Shown here piece by piece: positions 8,014 through 15,155 of a stretch of DNA of 35,938 nt. A program made the position numbers and the translations under genes. The stretch is from an uncultured Frankiales bacterium. GTDB taxonomy: Bacteria > Actinomycetota > Actinomycetes > Mycobacteriales > SCTD01. Below the pieces are notes generated by a model. The model had not been told where the DNA came from, ran no database searches, and saw only the letters and a list, made by a program, of their open reading frames with translations. Location of the stretch: positions 1 to 35,938 of the forward strand of contig CAMLIA010000021.1 of the NCBI GenBank assembly GCA_946479905.1. The letters run 5' to 3'. Numbering within the stretch: position 1 is the stretch's first letter; each line of letters begins with the position of its first letter.

Positions 8014-8054
8014 GGTTGTTGTCAGTCCGCTCGCGACACAGGAGGTGCTTGGAG

Positions 8055-8540
8055 ATGCCGGCCATCGGTCAGCTCGGCGAGTACATCCGTGAGCAGCGGG
8101 AGAGCGCCAAGATCAGCCTGCGCGAGCTCGCGAAGTCGGCCGGCGTCAGCAACCCCTACCTCAGCCAGATCGAGCGGGGCCTGCGCAAGCCGAGCGCCGA
8201 GATCCTGCAGCAGATCGCCAAGGGCCTGCGGATCTCCGCGGAGGCGCTCTACGTCCAGGCAGGGATCCTCGACCAGCGCGAGGCCAGCCCGGTCGTCGAC
8301 GCGATCCTCGCGGACACGGTGCTCACCGAGCGCCAGAAGCAGATGCTGATCGAGATCCACGACAGCTTCCGCAAGGAGAACGCCGCGGCCGCCGTCCCGG
8401 TGGACGCGCCCGCCGACCTCGAGAAGGCCGCCGTCGCCGCGGCCGCCAAGGTCACGACGTCCGCTCCCCGTACCTCGAAGAGCACGCCGAAGAAGAAGTC
8501 CCCCCCCACCACCACCGCCGCAAAGGAAGTGTCCCCATGA
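8055..8540 (+). CDS. XRE-family transcriptional regulator (Rv0474-like)
   Basis: 161 residues. A Cro/C1-type helix-turn-helix occupies about 7-62 (IREQRESAKISLRELAKSAG, SNPYLSQIERGLRKPSAEIL). A helical segment (about 70-115, DAILADTVLTERQKQMLIEI) follows, and the Lys/Thr/Pro-rich tail (TPKKKSPPTTT) is probably disordered. ATG 8055 has AGGAGG 8 nt upstream. The stop overlaps the HbhA-like gene by ATGA, so the two are coupled. The same regulator/HbhA pair occurs in mycobacteria (Rv0474-Rv0475). Triple GCTAGC boxes in its promoter suggest autoregulation. Confidence 0.9.
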   Translation: MPAIGQLGEYIREQRESAKISLRELAKSAGVSNPYLSQIERGLRKPSAEILQQIAKGLRISAEALYVQAGILDQREASPVVDAILADTVLTERQKQMLIEIHDSFRKENAAAAVPVDAPADLEKAAVAAAAKVTTSAPRTSKSTPKKKSPPTTTAAKEVSP

Positions 8541-9067
8541 GCACCCTCACCGACAAGCTCCCCAAGCTCCCCGAGATCAAGCTCCCCGAGGTCCTCGACC
8601 TCGACGAGGCCAAGAAGCCCGCGTTCGCCGCTGCCGGCGTCGTCGACCTCTACGTCGAGCAGGTCAAGGAGCTCCCCGCGCAGGCCAAGAAGGTCTACAC
8701 CGAGCGCACCGCTGACCTGACCGCCAAGATCGAGGCCGCCCGCACCGAGCGCGCCGCCCAGATCAAGGCCGTTCCGGCGCAGGTCAAGGCCCTCCCGGCC
8801 ACGACGACCGACAAGGCGAAGAAGCTGCAGGCCGAGCTGACCGCCCGCGTGAGCAAGGCGCAGACCGAGGCCACGGCGTACTACGAGAAGCTCGCCGCCC
8901 GTGGCGAGAAGCTCGTCGCGCAGATCCGCCGCCAGCCCACCACCACGGCGACCATCGCCGAGGGCAAGGCCGCCGTGAAGAAGGCCGAGGCGACCACCAC
9001 GGCCGCGAAGAAGACCGTGAAGACCGCCGCCAAGGCTGTCGAGGACGGCGCCGAGAAGATCGGCTAA
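8537..9067 (+). CDS. HbhA-like coiled-coil, lysine-rich protein
   Basis: 176 residues without signal peptide or membrane segment. The centre (about 45-140) is long alanine/lysine/glutamate-rich helix, predicted coiled coil (EQVKELPAQAKKVY, ARTERAAQIKAVPAQ), followed by a Lys/Ala/Thr-rich C-terminus (KKAEATTTAAKKTVKTAAK). This layout and the position after the XRE gene match mycobacterial heparin-binding haemagglutinin HbhA. In mycobacteria HbhA binds sulphated glycans through its Lys-rich tail and also associates with intracellular lipid inclusions. In a free-living relative an adhesin role is not implied; a structural or lipid-body role is as likely. It is preceded by an ATGA overlap. Confidence 0.8.
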   Translation: MSTLTDKLPKLPEIKLPEVLDLDEAKKPAFAAAGVVDLYVEQVKELPAQAKKVYTERTADLTAKIEAARTERAAQIKAVPAQVKALPATTTDKAKKLQAELTARVSKAQTEATAYYEKLAARGEKLVAQIRRQPTTTATIAEGKAAVKKAEATTTAAKKTVKTAAKAVEDGAEKIG

Positions 9068-9076
9068 GAGCCCCTT

Positions 9077-9172
9077 CCCCTCAGCAGGGGATCCCCCCGC
9101 CCCTGCTGCTGCACCACCAGCGACCCCCGCGTCCCTGCCGCCCCCCTTGAGGCAGCCGACGTCGGGGGTCGC
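9077..9172 (+). terminator. Two hairpins after the HbhA-like gene
   Basis: CCCCT-CAGC-AGGGG (9077-9090) and a longer stem, GCGACCCCCG (9120-9129) with CGGGGGTCGC (9163-9172), which encloses an inner CTGCC/GGCAG pair. There is no U-run, so termination or attenuation before DUF2516 is only plausible. Confidence 0.4.
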
Positions 9173-9192
9173 CGGCGTGTGAGGATGTGCGC

Positions 9193-9468
9193 GTGAGCAC
9201 CTTCGAGGGCCTGTTCCTGACCGTCGTGAACCTGGCGGTCATCGTCACCTGCGTCGTGGCGCTCGTCGACGCGGTACGCCGTCCCGCGGCCGCGTTCGTC
9301 GCCCACGGCAAGCTCACCAAGCCGCTGTGGACAGGCATCCTCGTGGCGGCGATCCTCGTCGCGCTGGCGCTCGGGTTCATCTCCTTCATCGGCCCGTTCG
9401 CGGTCGTGGCGGCGATCGTCTACCTCGTCGACGTGAAGCCCGCCCTGTCGGGGACGAACAACTGGTAG
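9193..9468 (+). CDS. DUF2516 small membrane protein (Rv0476-like)
   Basis: 91 residues. An N-terminal membrane helix (LFLTVVNLAVIVTCVVALV), a short basic loop with RRPAAAF, and a second hydrophobic stretch of one or two helices (TGILVAAILVALALGFISF onward) are seen, ending DVKPALSGTNNW. This matches the DUF2516 family, which follows hbhA in many actinobacteria. Function is unknown. GTG 9193 is preferred because GAGGA lies 7 nt upstream; GTG 9187, two codons earlier, is possible. Confidence 0.85.
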   Translation: MSTFEGLFLTVVNLAVIVTCVVALVDAVRRPAAAFVAHGKLTKPLWTGILVAAILVALALGFISFIGPFAVVAAIVYLVDVKPALSGTNNW

Positions 9469-10199
9469 TCGTCGGCAGCGGCAGCCCCGTCACGGTCGCC
9501 GCCCACGGCTTCGGCGCGTCGATCGCCGAGACCCGGCCGCTGCTGTCCGGCGTCCCCGGCACCAAGGTCTTCTACGAGGCGCGCGGCCACGGGTCGGCGC
9601 CGTTGCCGCAGCACGTCGGGTACGACGAGCTGGCCGACGACCTCGAGCGGGTCGCCAGCGAGCACGGCGCCACGCAAGCCCTGGGCGTCTCCCTCGGCGC
9701 GCACACCGTGCTGCGGCTGCTGACCCGGGCGCCGGACCGGTTCCGCAAGGCGGTGCTGTTCCTGCCCGCGGCCCTCGACCGGCCACCGGCCCGCAGGGAG
9801 GGACTGGTCGCCGCGCTGGCCGCCGGTGACCGCGAGCAGGTGCTGGCGTGGGTGCGGTCCGAGCTGCCCGCCGACCGGGACACCGAGGCGTACGCGGCCG
9901 CGCGCACGTCGTACCTGCTGTCCTCCCCGGGACTGCTGCCGCTGCTGCAGGGGCTGACGGAGGCCCCGGTGCCGGACCTGTCGCGGCTGAGCGCGATCAG
10001 CACCGACGTGCTGGTGCTGGCCCAGGAGGGCGACCCGGTGCACCCCGCGTCGGTCGCGCGCGAGCTGGTCGCCGCCCTGCCGCGTGCGTCGCTCGTGGTC
10101 TTCCCCGTCCCCGGGGTGCTGTGGACGGCCAGGCAGCGGTTCCGCGAGCTGGTGCTGGGCCATCTGGGTGAGGGAGCGGACGTCGCCCGGCGGATGTGA
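9462..10199 (+). CDS. Alpha/beta hydrolase with apparent CTG start
   Basis: 245 residues. The oxyanion motif AAHGFG and the nucleophile elbow GVSLGAHTV define an alpha/beta hydrolase; QEGDPVHP carries the likely acid residue. The usual catalytic His near the C-terminus is not obvious: the expected place reads VLWTARQRF, although a His follows in LGHLGEG. No ATG, GTG or TTG lies near the conserved beginning (VVVGSGSPVTVAAHGFG). CTG 9462, with GGGGA 7 nt upstream, overlaps the DUF2516 stop and is the best start. The in-frame GTG at 9327 would add an arginine-rich shadow sequence. The substrate is unknown. Confidence 0.78.
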   Translation: MVVVGSGSPVTVAAHGFGASIAETRPLLSGVPGTKVFYEARGHGSAPLPQHVGYDELADDLERVASEHGATQALGVSLGAHTVLRLLTRAPDRFRKAVLFLPAALDRPPARREGLVAALAAGDREQVLAWVRSELPADRDTEAYAAARTSYLLSSPGLLPLLQGLTEAPVPDLSRLSAISTDVLVLAQEGDPVHPASVARELVAALPRASLVVFPVPGVLWTARQRFRELVLGHLGEGADVARRM

Positions 10200-10363
10200 G
10201 AAGGGTGTGGAACGGCAACAATCTCGTCAGGTCTTGTCGCGAGATGTCCGGATCTGAGCGTCACCCTCGCGGGTGAAGACGCGGCCAGGCCGTCACCGGC
10301 TCCGACGGGACTCGTTGCTTGGTACGTCGCTGCACAACCACCCACTCCGAAGGACTCACCCAG

Positions 10364-10786
10364 ATGAACCCCATCGCCACCGTCCAGGCCGAGATCGAGC
10401 TCCGTCTCGTCGTCCCCGGCGGGCCGTCGCTGCCCGTCATCGCCAACCTGCGCTACGACGTCATCGACCCGTGGGCCGTCCGCGTCGCCTTCCAGACCGG
10501 CGGCGAGGGCGACGGCATCGTCGAGTGGATGTTCGCCCGCCAGCTGCTCACCGACGGCGTCGCCGCCGCGGTCGGCGAGGGTGACGTCCGCGTCTGGCCC
10601 GCGCTGCACGGCGCCGACCGCGTCGTGAACCTCGCGATGGCCTCCCCGTCCGGCTCCGCCCTGTTCGAGATCGACCGGGACGTGCTCGTCGAGTTCCTCC
10701 AGCAGACCTACGTCGCCGTGCCGACCGGCTCCGAGGAAGAGGTCGTCGACCTCGACGCCGAGCTCGCCATGCTGCTCTCCCTGTAG
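10364..10786 (+). CDS. ssgB: SsgA-like cell-division/sporulation regulator, SsgB type
   Basis: 140 residues, essentially one SsgA-like (SALP) domain. LRYDVIDPWAVRVAF, TGGEGDGIVEWMFARQLL and GDVRVWP match Streptomyces SsgB closely in order and spacing, and the length (about 137 in Streptomyces) agrees. In Streptomyces, SsgB is recruited by SsgA and positions FtsZ at future sporulation septa. Actinobacteria with a single SALP usually have the SsgB type. ATG 10364 has AAGGA about 10 nt upstream. The 164-bp region before it carries no gene; its promoter could not be fixed. A strong terminator follows. Confidence 0.88.
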   Translation: MNPIATVQAEIELRLVVPGGPSLPVIANLRYDVIDPWAVRVAFQTGGEGDGIVEWMFARQLLTDGVAAAVGEGDVRVWPALHGADRVVNLAMASPSGSALFEIDRDVLVEFLQQTYVAVPTGSEEEVVDLDAELAMLLSL

Positions 10787-10836
10787 GCGTCGCGCCAAGA
10801 CCCAGACATCCCCCTGGTGGTGGGGGGTGGCGACCG

Positions 10837-10873
10837 AAGGACCCCTGACGCTGCGACAGCGTCAGGGGTCCTT
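10837..10873. terminator. Strong bidirectional hairpin terminator
   Basis: A perfect 17-bp stem (10837-10853 with 10857-10873) around a CGA loop, bounded by AA and TT(T). It lies between ssgB and the leftward gene ending at 10880, so it can serve both convergent units. Confidence 0.9.
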
Positions 10874-10879
10874 TCGCGT

Positions 10880-11305
10880 TCACATGCCCGCGGTGAGGTC
10901 CAGGTCGTCCGGTGGCTGCTCCGGCGTCCTCCAGCCGATGTAGGGCTTGCCGAAGAAGCCGTGCAGCGCGTTGGCCCGGTCGACCATGTGGGTCCAGGCG
11001 GTCTCGAACGCCGCCAGGTCCTGCGCCTTGATCGCCGCGGTCACGGGTGCGTAGTCGTCCTTGAGGTACGCCGACATCTCCGGCTCGTACTTGGGCCGGG
11101 ACTCGGCGCTGAGCGCGAGCTGCTTGACGGCCGACTTGCTGAAGTACGCCGCCAGCGGCCAGTTGCCGGCCTTCGCCGCGTGGTAGCAGCGGTGCAGCCG
11201 GGGACCCACCTCGGCCATCAGCCGGTCCATCCCGGGCTGCATCCGGGCGAGCTCGTCGAGCGTCAGGTCCCGCTTGCCGTTGTTGACGATGTGCTGGTGG
11301 TCCAC
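10880..11305 (-). CDS. Conserved protein, probable four-helix bundle, function unknown
   Basis: 141 residues, almost all helical, without signal peptide. A central segment (LHRCYHAAKAGNWPLAAYF) and spaced helices (AYLKDDYAPVTAAIKAQDL; FETAWTHMVDRANALHGFF) resemble the helical core of cytochrome c'-like proteins, but there is no CXXCH haem-attachment motif. The resemblance is from memory and may reflect fold only. The gene starts 10 bp after the MgtC-like gene ends and shares its direction, so they are probably co-transcribed. The C-terminus ends in a conserved-looking KPYIGWRTP segment. Confidence 0.65.
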   Translation of the reverse strand: MDHQHIVNNGKRDLTLDELARMQPGMDRLMAEVGPRLHRCYHAAKAGNWPLAAYFSKSAVKQLALSAESRPKYEPEMSAYLKDDYAPVTAAIKAQDLAAFETAWTHMVDRANALHGFFGKPYIGWRTPEQPPDDLDLTAGM

Positions 11306-11314
11306 GAGGGCAGC

Positions 11315-11950
11315 CTAGGAGCCGAGCTCGACACCCACGACGCCGTCCAGCGCGCGCAGCCGGGACGCCAGGTCGAGCAGGTCGTACCCCCTGCGCAGCG
11401 GTGAGGCCAGCGTCACCGCGGTGCGGTCCCCGGTCGCCCGGTCGACCTTCTTCACGGTCGCCTCGCACCCCAGCACGAGGCGGGCCTCCTTGACCACCTC
11501 GGTCACGTCGGCCGTGTCCGCGATCTCCAGCAGGACGGGGTGGCCGCGCCGGCGCGGGAAGTACTCCCGCTCCAGGCTCTTGAGGACGGTCAGGACGACG
11601 AGGGCCAGCGCGACCGAGAACGCCGCAAGCTCCGCGGCGTCCAGGCCGCAGGCGACGCCCGCGGCAGCGGTCACCCACAGCGAGGCCGCGGTGGTGAGCC
11701 CCTTCACGCTGCCGCCGTCCCGGAGGATGGCCCCCGCGCCGAGGAACCCGATGCCGGTGACGACCTGGGCCGCCACCCTGGTGGGGTCGGCGTGGGTGGC
11801 GTCCGCGCCGGCGATCGTGAACAGCGCGGAGCCGAGCGAGACCAGCACGTGGGTGCGGAACCCGGCCGGTTGCGCGCCGAACTCGCGCTCGAGCCCGATC
11901 GCCCCGCCGAGGCCGGCGGCGATCAGCAGCAGCACCAGGTCGTGACCCAT
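11315..11950 (-). CDS. MgtC/SapB family membrane protein
   Basis: 211 residues. The N-terminal membrane domain of about four to five helices carries family motifs GGAIGLEREFGAQPAGFRTH, TGIGFLGAGAI and GLTTAASLWVTAAAGVACG. The C-terminal cytosolic part (about 140-211) is ACT-like. MgtC proteins are linked to Mg2+ limitation, acid tolerance and control of ATP synthase, though whether they transport anything is unsettled. ATG 11950 is preferred because GGAGG lies 9 nt before it; ATG 11959 sits directly on the G-run and is too close. A 12-bp inverted repeat precedes the gene. Confidence 0.88.
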   Translation of the reverse strand: MGHDLVLLLIAAGLGGAIGLEREFGAQPAGFRTHVLVSLGSALFTIAGADATHADPTRVAAQVVTGIGFLGAGAILRDGGSVKGLTTAASLWVTAAAGVACGLDAAELAAFSVALALVVLTVLKSLEREYFPRRRGHPVLLEIADTADVTEVVKEARLVLGCEATVKKVDRATGDRTAVTLASPLRRGYDLLDLASRLRALDGVVGVELGS

Positions 11951-11966
11951 GCCGGTCATCCTCCCC

Positions 11967-12018
11967 CTTGCGTCCTCAGAAGTGGCCCCTCGGTCGGGCT
12001 CAGGCTTGAGGACGCAAG
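11967..12018. repeat. 12-bp perfect inverted repeat (CTTGCGTCCTCA / TGAGGACGCAAG)
   Basis: Arms 11967-11978 and 12007-12018 enclose 28 nt. The right arm encodes the last residues of the methyltransferase, whose stop is at 12000-12002; the left arm lies just before the MgtC ribosome site. It could be an intergenic terminator/attenuator or a regulator site for MgtC. Confidence 0.55.
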
Positions 12019-12722
12019 GACGGGGCGACGGTGGACCAGGGGACGGTGACCTCGCCGTCGCGGCGCCGACCCACCTGCTCCCACTGCAGCCCGTCGCACA
12101 TCGCGGCCCAGCGCTGCCGGTTGCCGAAGGTGCCGATCGGGGCGGCGGCGTCCCAGGCCCGGTCGAGCTCGGCGAGCAGCGCGTGCACCCGGGTGCCCGG
12201 GACGTTGTGGTGGATGAGGGCCTTCGGCAGCCGCTCGGCCAGCGCCGACGGGCGGTCGAGGTGGTCGACGGCGGCGGCCAGGGTGAGCGTCTGCGGGCCG
12301 GCGCTCGTCAGGGTCGCCCAGGCGGCGCGACGGCCCACCTCGTCGCAGGTGCCCTCGATGAGGATCCCCTTGTCCTGCAGGCGATCCGTCATCGTCCGCC
12401 ACGCCTCGGCGGCGGCCGGCTCGTCGTACTGGCGGAGCACGTTCAGCGCCCGCACGACAAGCGGTCGCAGGCCGGCCAGCTCGAAGCCGCCCCGCACGAA
12501 CGACAGCCCGTCGGTGACGGCCGGCAGCGCGGCGTCCACCCGGGCCTGGTCGATCTCGACACCGACGACCCGGGCGTCCGGCCGGACGGCGCGGACCCGG
12601 GCGTGCAGCTCGACGGCCGTCACGGGCGTGGCCCCGTAGCCCAGGTCGACGACGAGCGGGTCCTCGGCGGACACGAGCAGCGACCGGTGCACCTCGACCA
12701 GGTGCCGGTCGACGCGCCGCAA
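12000..12722 (-). CDS. SAM-dependent methyltransferase (N-terminus uncertain)
   Basis: 240 residues counted from TTG 12722. The Rossmann motif VVDLGYGATPVTAVEL and VVGVEIDQARV mark a class I SAM methyltransferase; the later SFVRGGFELAGL and TCDEVGRRAAW look specific to an actinobacterial family of unknown substrate. Upstream of the TTG the same frame continues with a plausible protein-like segment (LPTRGTTNPNRLRRVDR) for about 23 codons, up to about 12791, yet offers no ATG, GTG or TTG. CTG 12755 is one candidate start. The true N-terminus probably overlaps the SDR stop at 12790-12792, giving translational coupling. Confidence 0.75.
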   Translation of the reverse strand: MRRVDRHLVEVHRSLLVSAEDPLVVDLGYGATPVTAVELHARVRAVRPDARVVGVEIDQARVDAALPAVTDGLSFVRGGFELAGLRPLVVRALNVLRQYDEPAAAEAWRTMTDRLQDKGILIEGTCDEVGRRAAWATLTSAGPQTLTLAAAVDHLDRPSALAERLPKALIHHNVPGTRVHALLAELDRAWDAAAPIGTFGNRQRWAAMCDGLQWEQVGRRRDGEVTVPWSTVAPSLRPQA

Positions 12723-12789
12723 CCGGTTCGGGTTGGTGGTGCCGCGGGTCGGCAGCCCGAGGGCGCGGGCCCGCCCGGCGGCGTACCGC

Positions 12790-13503
12790 TTAGGAACGGC
12801 GCACGACCTTGTTGACGCCGTGCTGCTGCTGGGGGGTGAGCTGCACCAGGTCGATGTTGACGTGCGCCGGTCGGGTCGCGACCCACCCGATGGCGTCGGC
12901 GACGTCCGCAGCGGTCAGGGCGTCGACGCCCTCGTAGACGGCGGCGGCGCGGGCCTCGTCCCCGCCGAACCGGTTCACGGAGAACTCCTCGGTCGCCACC
13001 ATCCCGGGTGCGACCTCGCTGACCCGGATGTCGGTCTCCTCGAGGCGCAGCGTGTCGCGCAGCGCCGCCACGGCGTGCTTGGCCGCGACGTAGCCGCCGC
13101 CGCCCTCGTAGACCCACCGGCCCGCCGTCGACCCGGTCATGATCACGTGCCCCCGGGCCGCCCGGAGCGCCGGGAGCAGGGCCTGCACGGTGCGGACCAG
13201 CCCGAGCACGTTCACGTCGTAGGTCCGGGCCCAGCTGTCGACGTCGGCGTCGGCGAGGGTGGCGAGGTCGAAGGCGCCGCCGGCGTTCGCGACGAGCAGG
13301 TCGCAGTGCGGCACGGCGTCGACCAGCTGCTCGACGGACCTCGGGTCGGTGACGTCGAGCGCCTGCGGGCGGACGCCGGGCAGCGCGGCCAAGCGGTCCA
13401 GCCGGCGCGCGGCGCCGATCACCTCCCAGCCCAGGGCGGCGAGGTGGGTTGCGGTGGCGGCTCCGATCCCGGAGGACGCACCGGTGACGACGGCGACGGG
13501 CAT
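12790..13503 (-). CDS. SDR-family oxidoreductase (Rv0484c-like)
   Basis: 237 residues, classical short-chain dehydrogenase: TGASSGIG cofactor motif near residue 7, the NAG motif (LLVANAGG), catalytic Ser in MTGSTAG, and the Y-x-x-x-K pair in GYVAAKHAV. The ATG at 13501-13503 is chosen because the conserved MPVAVVTGASSGIG starts there and a TAGATT -10 lies 7 nt upstream, implying a leaderless message. Its place near mshA matches the mycobacterial order. The substrate is unknown; members of this family reduce or oxidise ketones and alcohols with NAD(P). Confidence 0.88.
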   Translation of the reverse strand: MPVAVVTGASSGIGAATATHLAALGWEVIGAARRLDRLAALPGVRPQALDVTDPRSVEQLVDAVPHCDLLVANAGGAFDLATLADADVDSWARTYDVNVLGLVRTVQALLPALRAARGHVIMTGSTAGRWVYEGGGGYVAAKHAVAALRDTLRLEETDIRVSEVAPGMVATEEFSVNRFGGDEARAAAVYEGVDALTAADVADAIGWVATRPAHVNIDLVQLTPQQQHGVNKVVRRS

Positions 13504-13510
13504 TGGCCGG

Positions 13511-13516
13511 AATCTA
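13511..13516 (-). promoter_or_regulatory. -10 element of a leaderless SDR mRNA (TAGATT)
   Basis: TAGATT on the minus strand, 7 nt before the SDR ATG. There is no Shine-Dalgarno. A GAACT-N4-AGTTC inverted repeat at 13527-13540 lies near the -35 region. Confidence 0.55.
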
Positions 13517-13607
13517 GTCGGCTCGCGAACTGTCGAGTTCCCGACACCACGGCAGGAGTCCACCGCCGACCGTGGAAGCACGCCGGATCAGGCGATCGGG
13601 GGAGACG

Positions 13608-15155
13608 ATGGGGGCGCTGCGCGGCCGCCGCGTGCTGCTGCCGCTGCTCGCTGCCGCGCTGCTGAGCGCCTCCGGGGTCGCCGCCGCGATGAGCCCGCAG
13701 CGGTCGAGTGTCGGCCACTACACGCAGGCGTCGCTGCCGCCCGCGGCGGGCGTCGGCCTGACGCAGAACGACGACGCCGAGCCCGGCATGGCCGTCGACG
13801 GGTCCGGCACCATCTGGGCGGCGGCGGACATCGCCCAGCTCGGCGTCGGGGGCGACACCCGTTCGTTCTCGCCGCCGGTCAACGCCCACACGCCGTCGCT
13901 GACGGGGGCCGACGTGTGGCGCTCGACCGACGACGGGCGGACGTTCCGGTGGGTCGCCGACCCCTTCGCCGCCGCCGGGAACAGCCCCGGTCTCGCGGGT
14001 CTGGACACCGACGTGGCCGCGGCCCCCGAGCGCAACGAGAAAGGCAGCTACAACGTCTACGTCGTGACCAACTGGCTGGTCGGGGCCGCCGTCGCGATCT
14101 CGCCGGACGGCGGGGCCTCCTGGACCGTGCACCCGCTCAACGACGTGCCGGTCATCGACCGGCCGTGGATCAACGCCGACGGGCCCTGCACCTTCTACGT
14201 CAGCTATCACACGACGGTGCCGTACGACACGGTCGTGAACCGCTACGACGCCTGCGACGCGACCGGTGGGCTGGTCCCGCAGAGCGTCGGGAGCGCGCTG
14301 CACCCGGTGCAGGGCACGGAGTACACCGTGTCCTCCCTGGAGCTGCAGAACCGGCACGGCAAGCCGGCGGTCGACAGCGGCCTGCGCTCGCCGCACCGGC
14401 ACGCCGTCTACGTCCCGATGCTCGACTGCTACCTGCCCACCCCTCAGGACCAGGTCGCGAACCTGAAGGCGGTCGCCGAGGACTCCCTGTCGTGCTCGGG
14501 ACCGTCGGAGGTCGTCCTGGGGGTGAGCAACGACGCCGGGCTCACGTTCTCCGACTACCGCGTCGCCTTCGTCAAGAACGGTCGGGTGCCCAACTGGGCC
14601 GTTGCCGTGACGGTGGACGCCGCCGGCACGGTCTACGTCACCTGGAGCGACGACCAGCACGCGTACCTCTCCCGCTCCGTCGACGGCGGTCAGACGTGGA
14701 GCGCCGCGACGCCACTGGCGGGCGGACCGGGCACGGAGACCTTCCCGACACCGGCAGCCGGGCAGCCGGGGCGGATCGCGGTCGCGTGGTACGGCACGAC
14801 GGACCGGGTCGGGGACGTCAACGACGTCCAGGCCATGGGCGAGCCCGGCAAGACCGGCAGCGCGGCGTGGTACCTCTACCTCGGGGAGTCCGTGGACGGC
14901 GGCCGGACGTGGACCCGGACCCGGGTCGGTCGACCGGTCCACCTCGGGCAGCTGTGCACCCTCGGCTCGAGCTGCTCGGGCTCCGACGGCAGCCGCAACA
15001 TGTTCGAGAACCTCGGTGCGGTGCTCTCCCCGGTCACCCAGCGCCCGGTCGTCGCCTACATGAGCGACCAGCCGGGTGGCACCGTCGCGGCTGATCGCGT
15101 CATGTCGACGGCCTGGCAGCCGCTGCCGTGCCGGGGCCACGGGCGGCCCTGCTAG
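13608..15155 (+). CDS. Secreted Asp-box beta-propeller (sialidase-like) protein
   Basis: 515 residues with a Sec signal peptide (RGRRVLLPLLAAALLSASG). Five Asp-box (S-x-D-x-G-x-x-W/F) repeats are visible at about residues 106, 165, 307, 357 and 428 (STDDGRTF, SPDGGASW, SNDAGLTF, SVDGGQTW, SVDGGRTW), as in BNR/sialidase-fold propellers. Asp boxes mark the fold and not sialidase activity, and no full catalytic Arg triad can be assigned by eye. ATG 13608 follows GGGGAG. It shares blocks with the larger protein at 21952-24582 (RIAVAWYGTT; C-x5-C...NMFENLGAV), so the two are paralogues. Its stop interlocks with that of the cyclase gene in a CTAG. Confidence 0.82.
   Translation: MGALRGRRVLLPLLAAALLSASGVAAAMSPQRSSVGHYTQASLPPAAGVGLTQNDDAEPGMAVDGSGTIWAAADIAQLGVGGDTRSFSPPVNAHTPSLTGADVWRSTDDGRTFRWVADPFAAAGNSPGLAGLDTDVAAAPERNEKGSYNVYVVTNWLVGAAVAISPDGGASWTVHPLNDVPVIDRPWINADGPCTFYVSYHTTVPYDTVVNRYDACDATGGLVPQSVGSALHPVQGTEYTVSSLELQNRHGKPAVDSGLRSPHRHAVYVPMLDCYLPTPQDQVANLKAVAEDSLSCSGPSEVVLGVSNDAGLTFSDYRVAFVKNGRVPNWAVAVTVDAAGTVYVTWSDDQHAYLSRSVDGGQTWSAATPLAGGPGTETFPTPAAGQPGRIAVAWYGTTDRVGDVNDVQAMGEPGKTGSAAWYLYLGESVDGGRTWTRTRVGRPVHLGQLCTLGSSCSGSDGSRNMFENLGAVLSPVTQRPVVAYMSDQPGGTVAADRVMSTAWQPLPCRGHGRPC

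Noticed and set aside
13608..15155. Calling the propeller protein a sialidase
   Set aside because: Asp boxes only show the fold; the catalytic Arg triad, Tyr and Glu could not be assigned.
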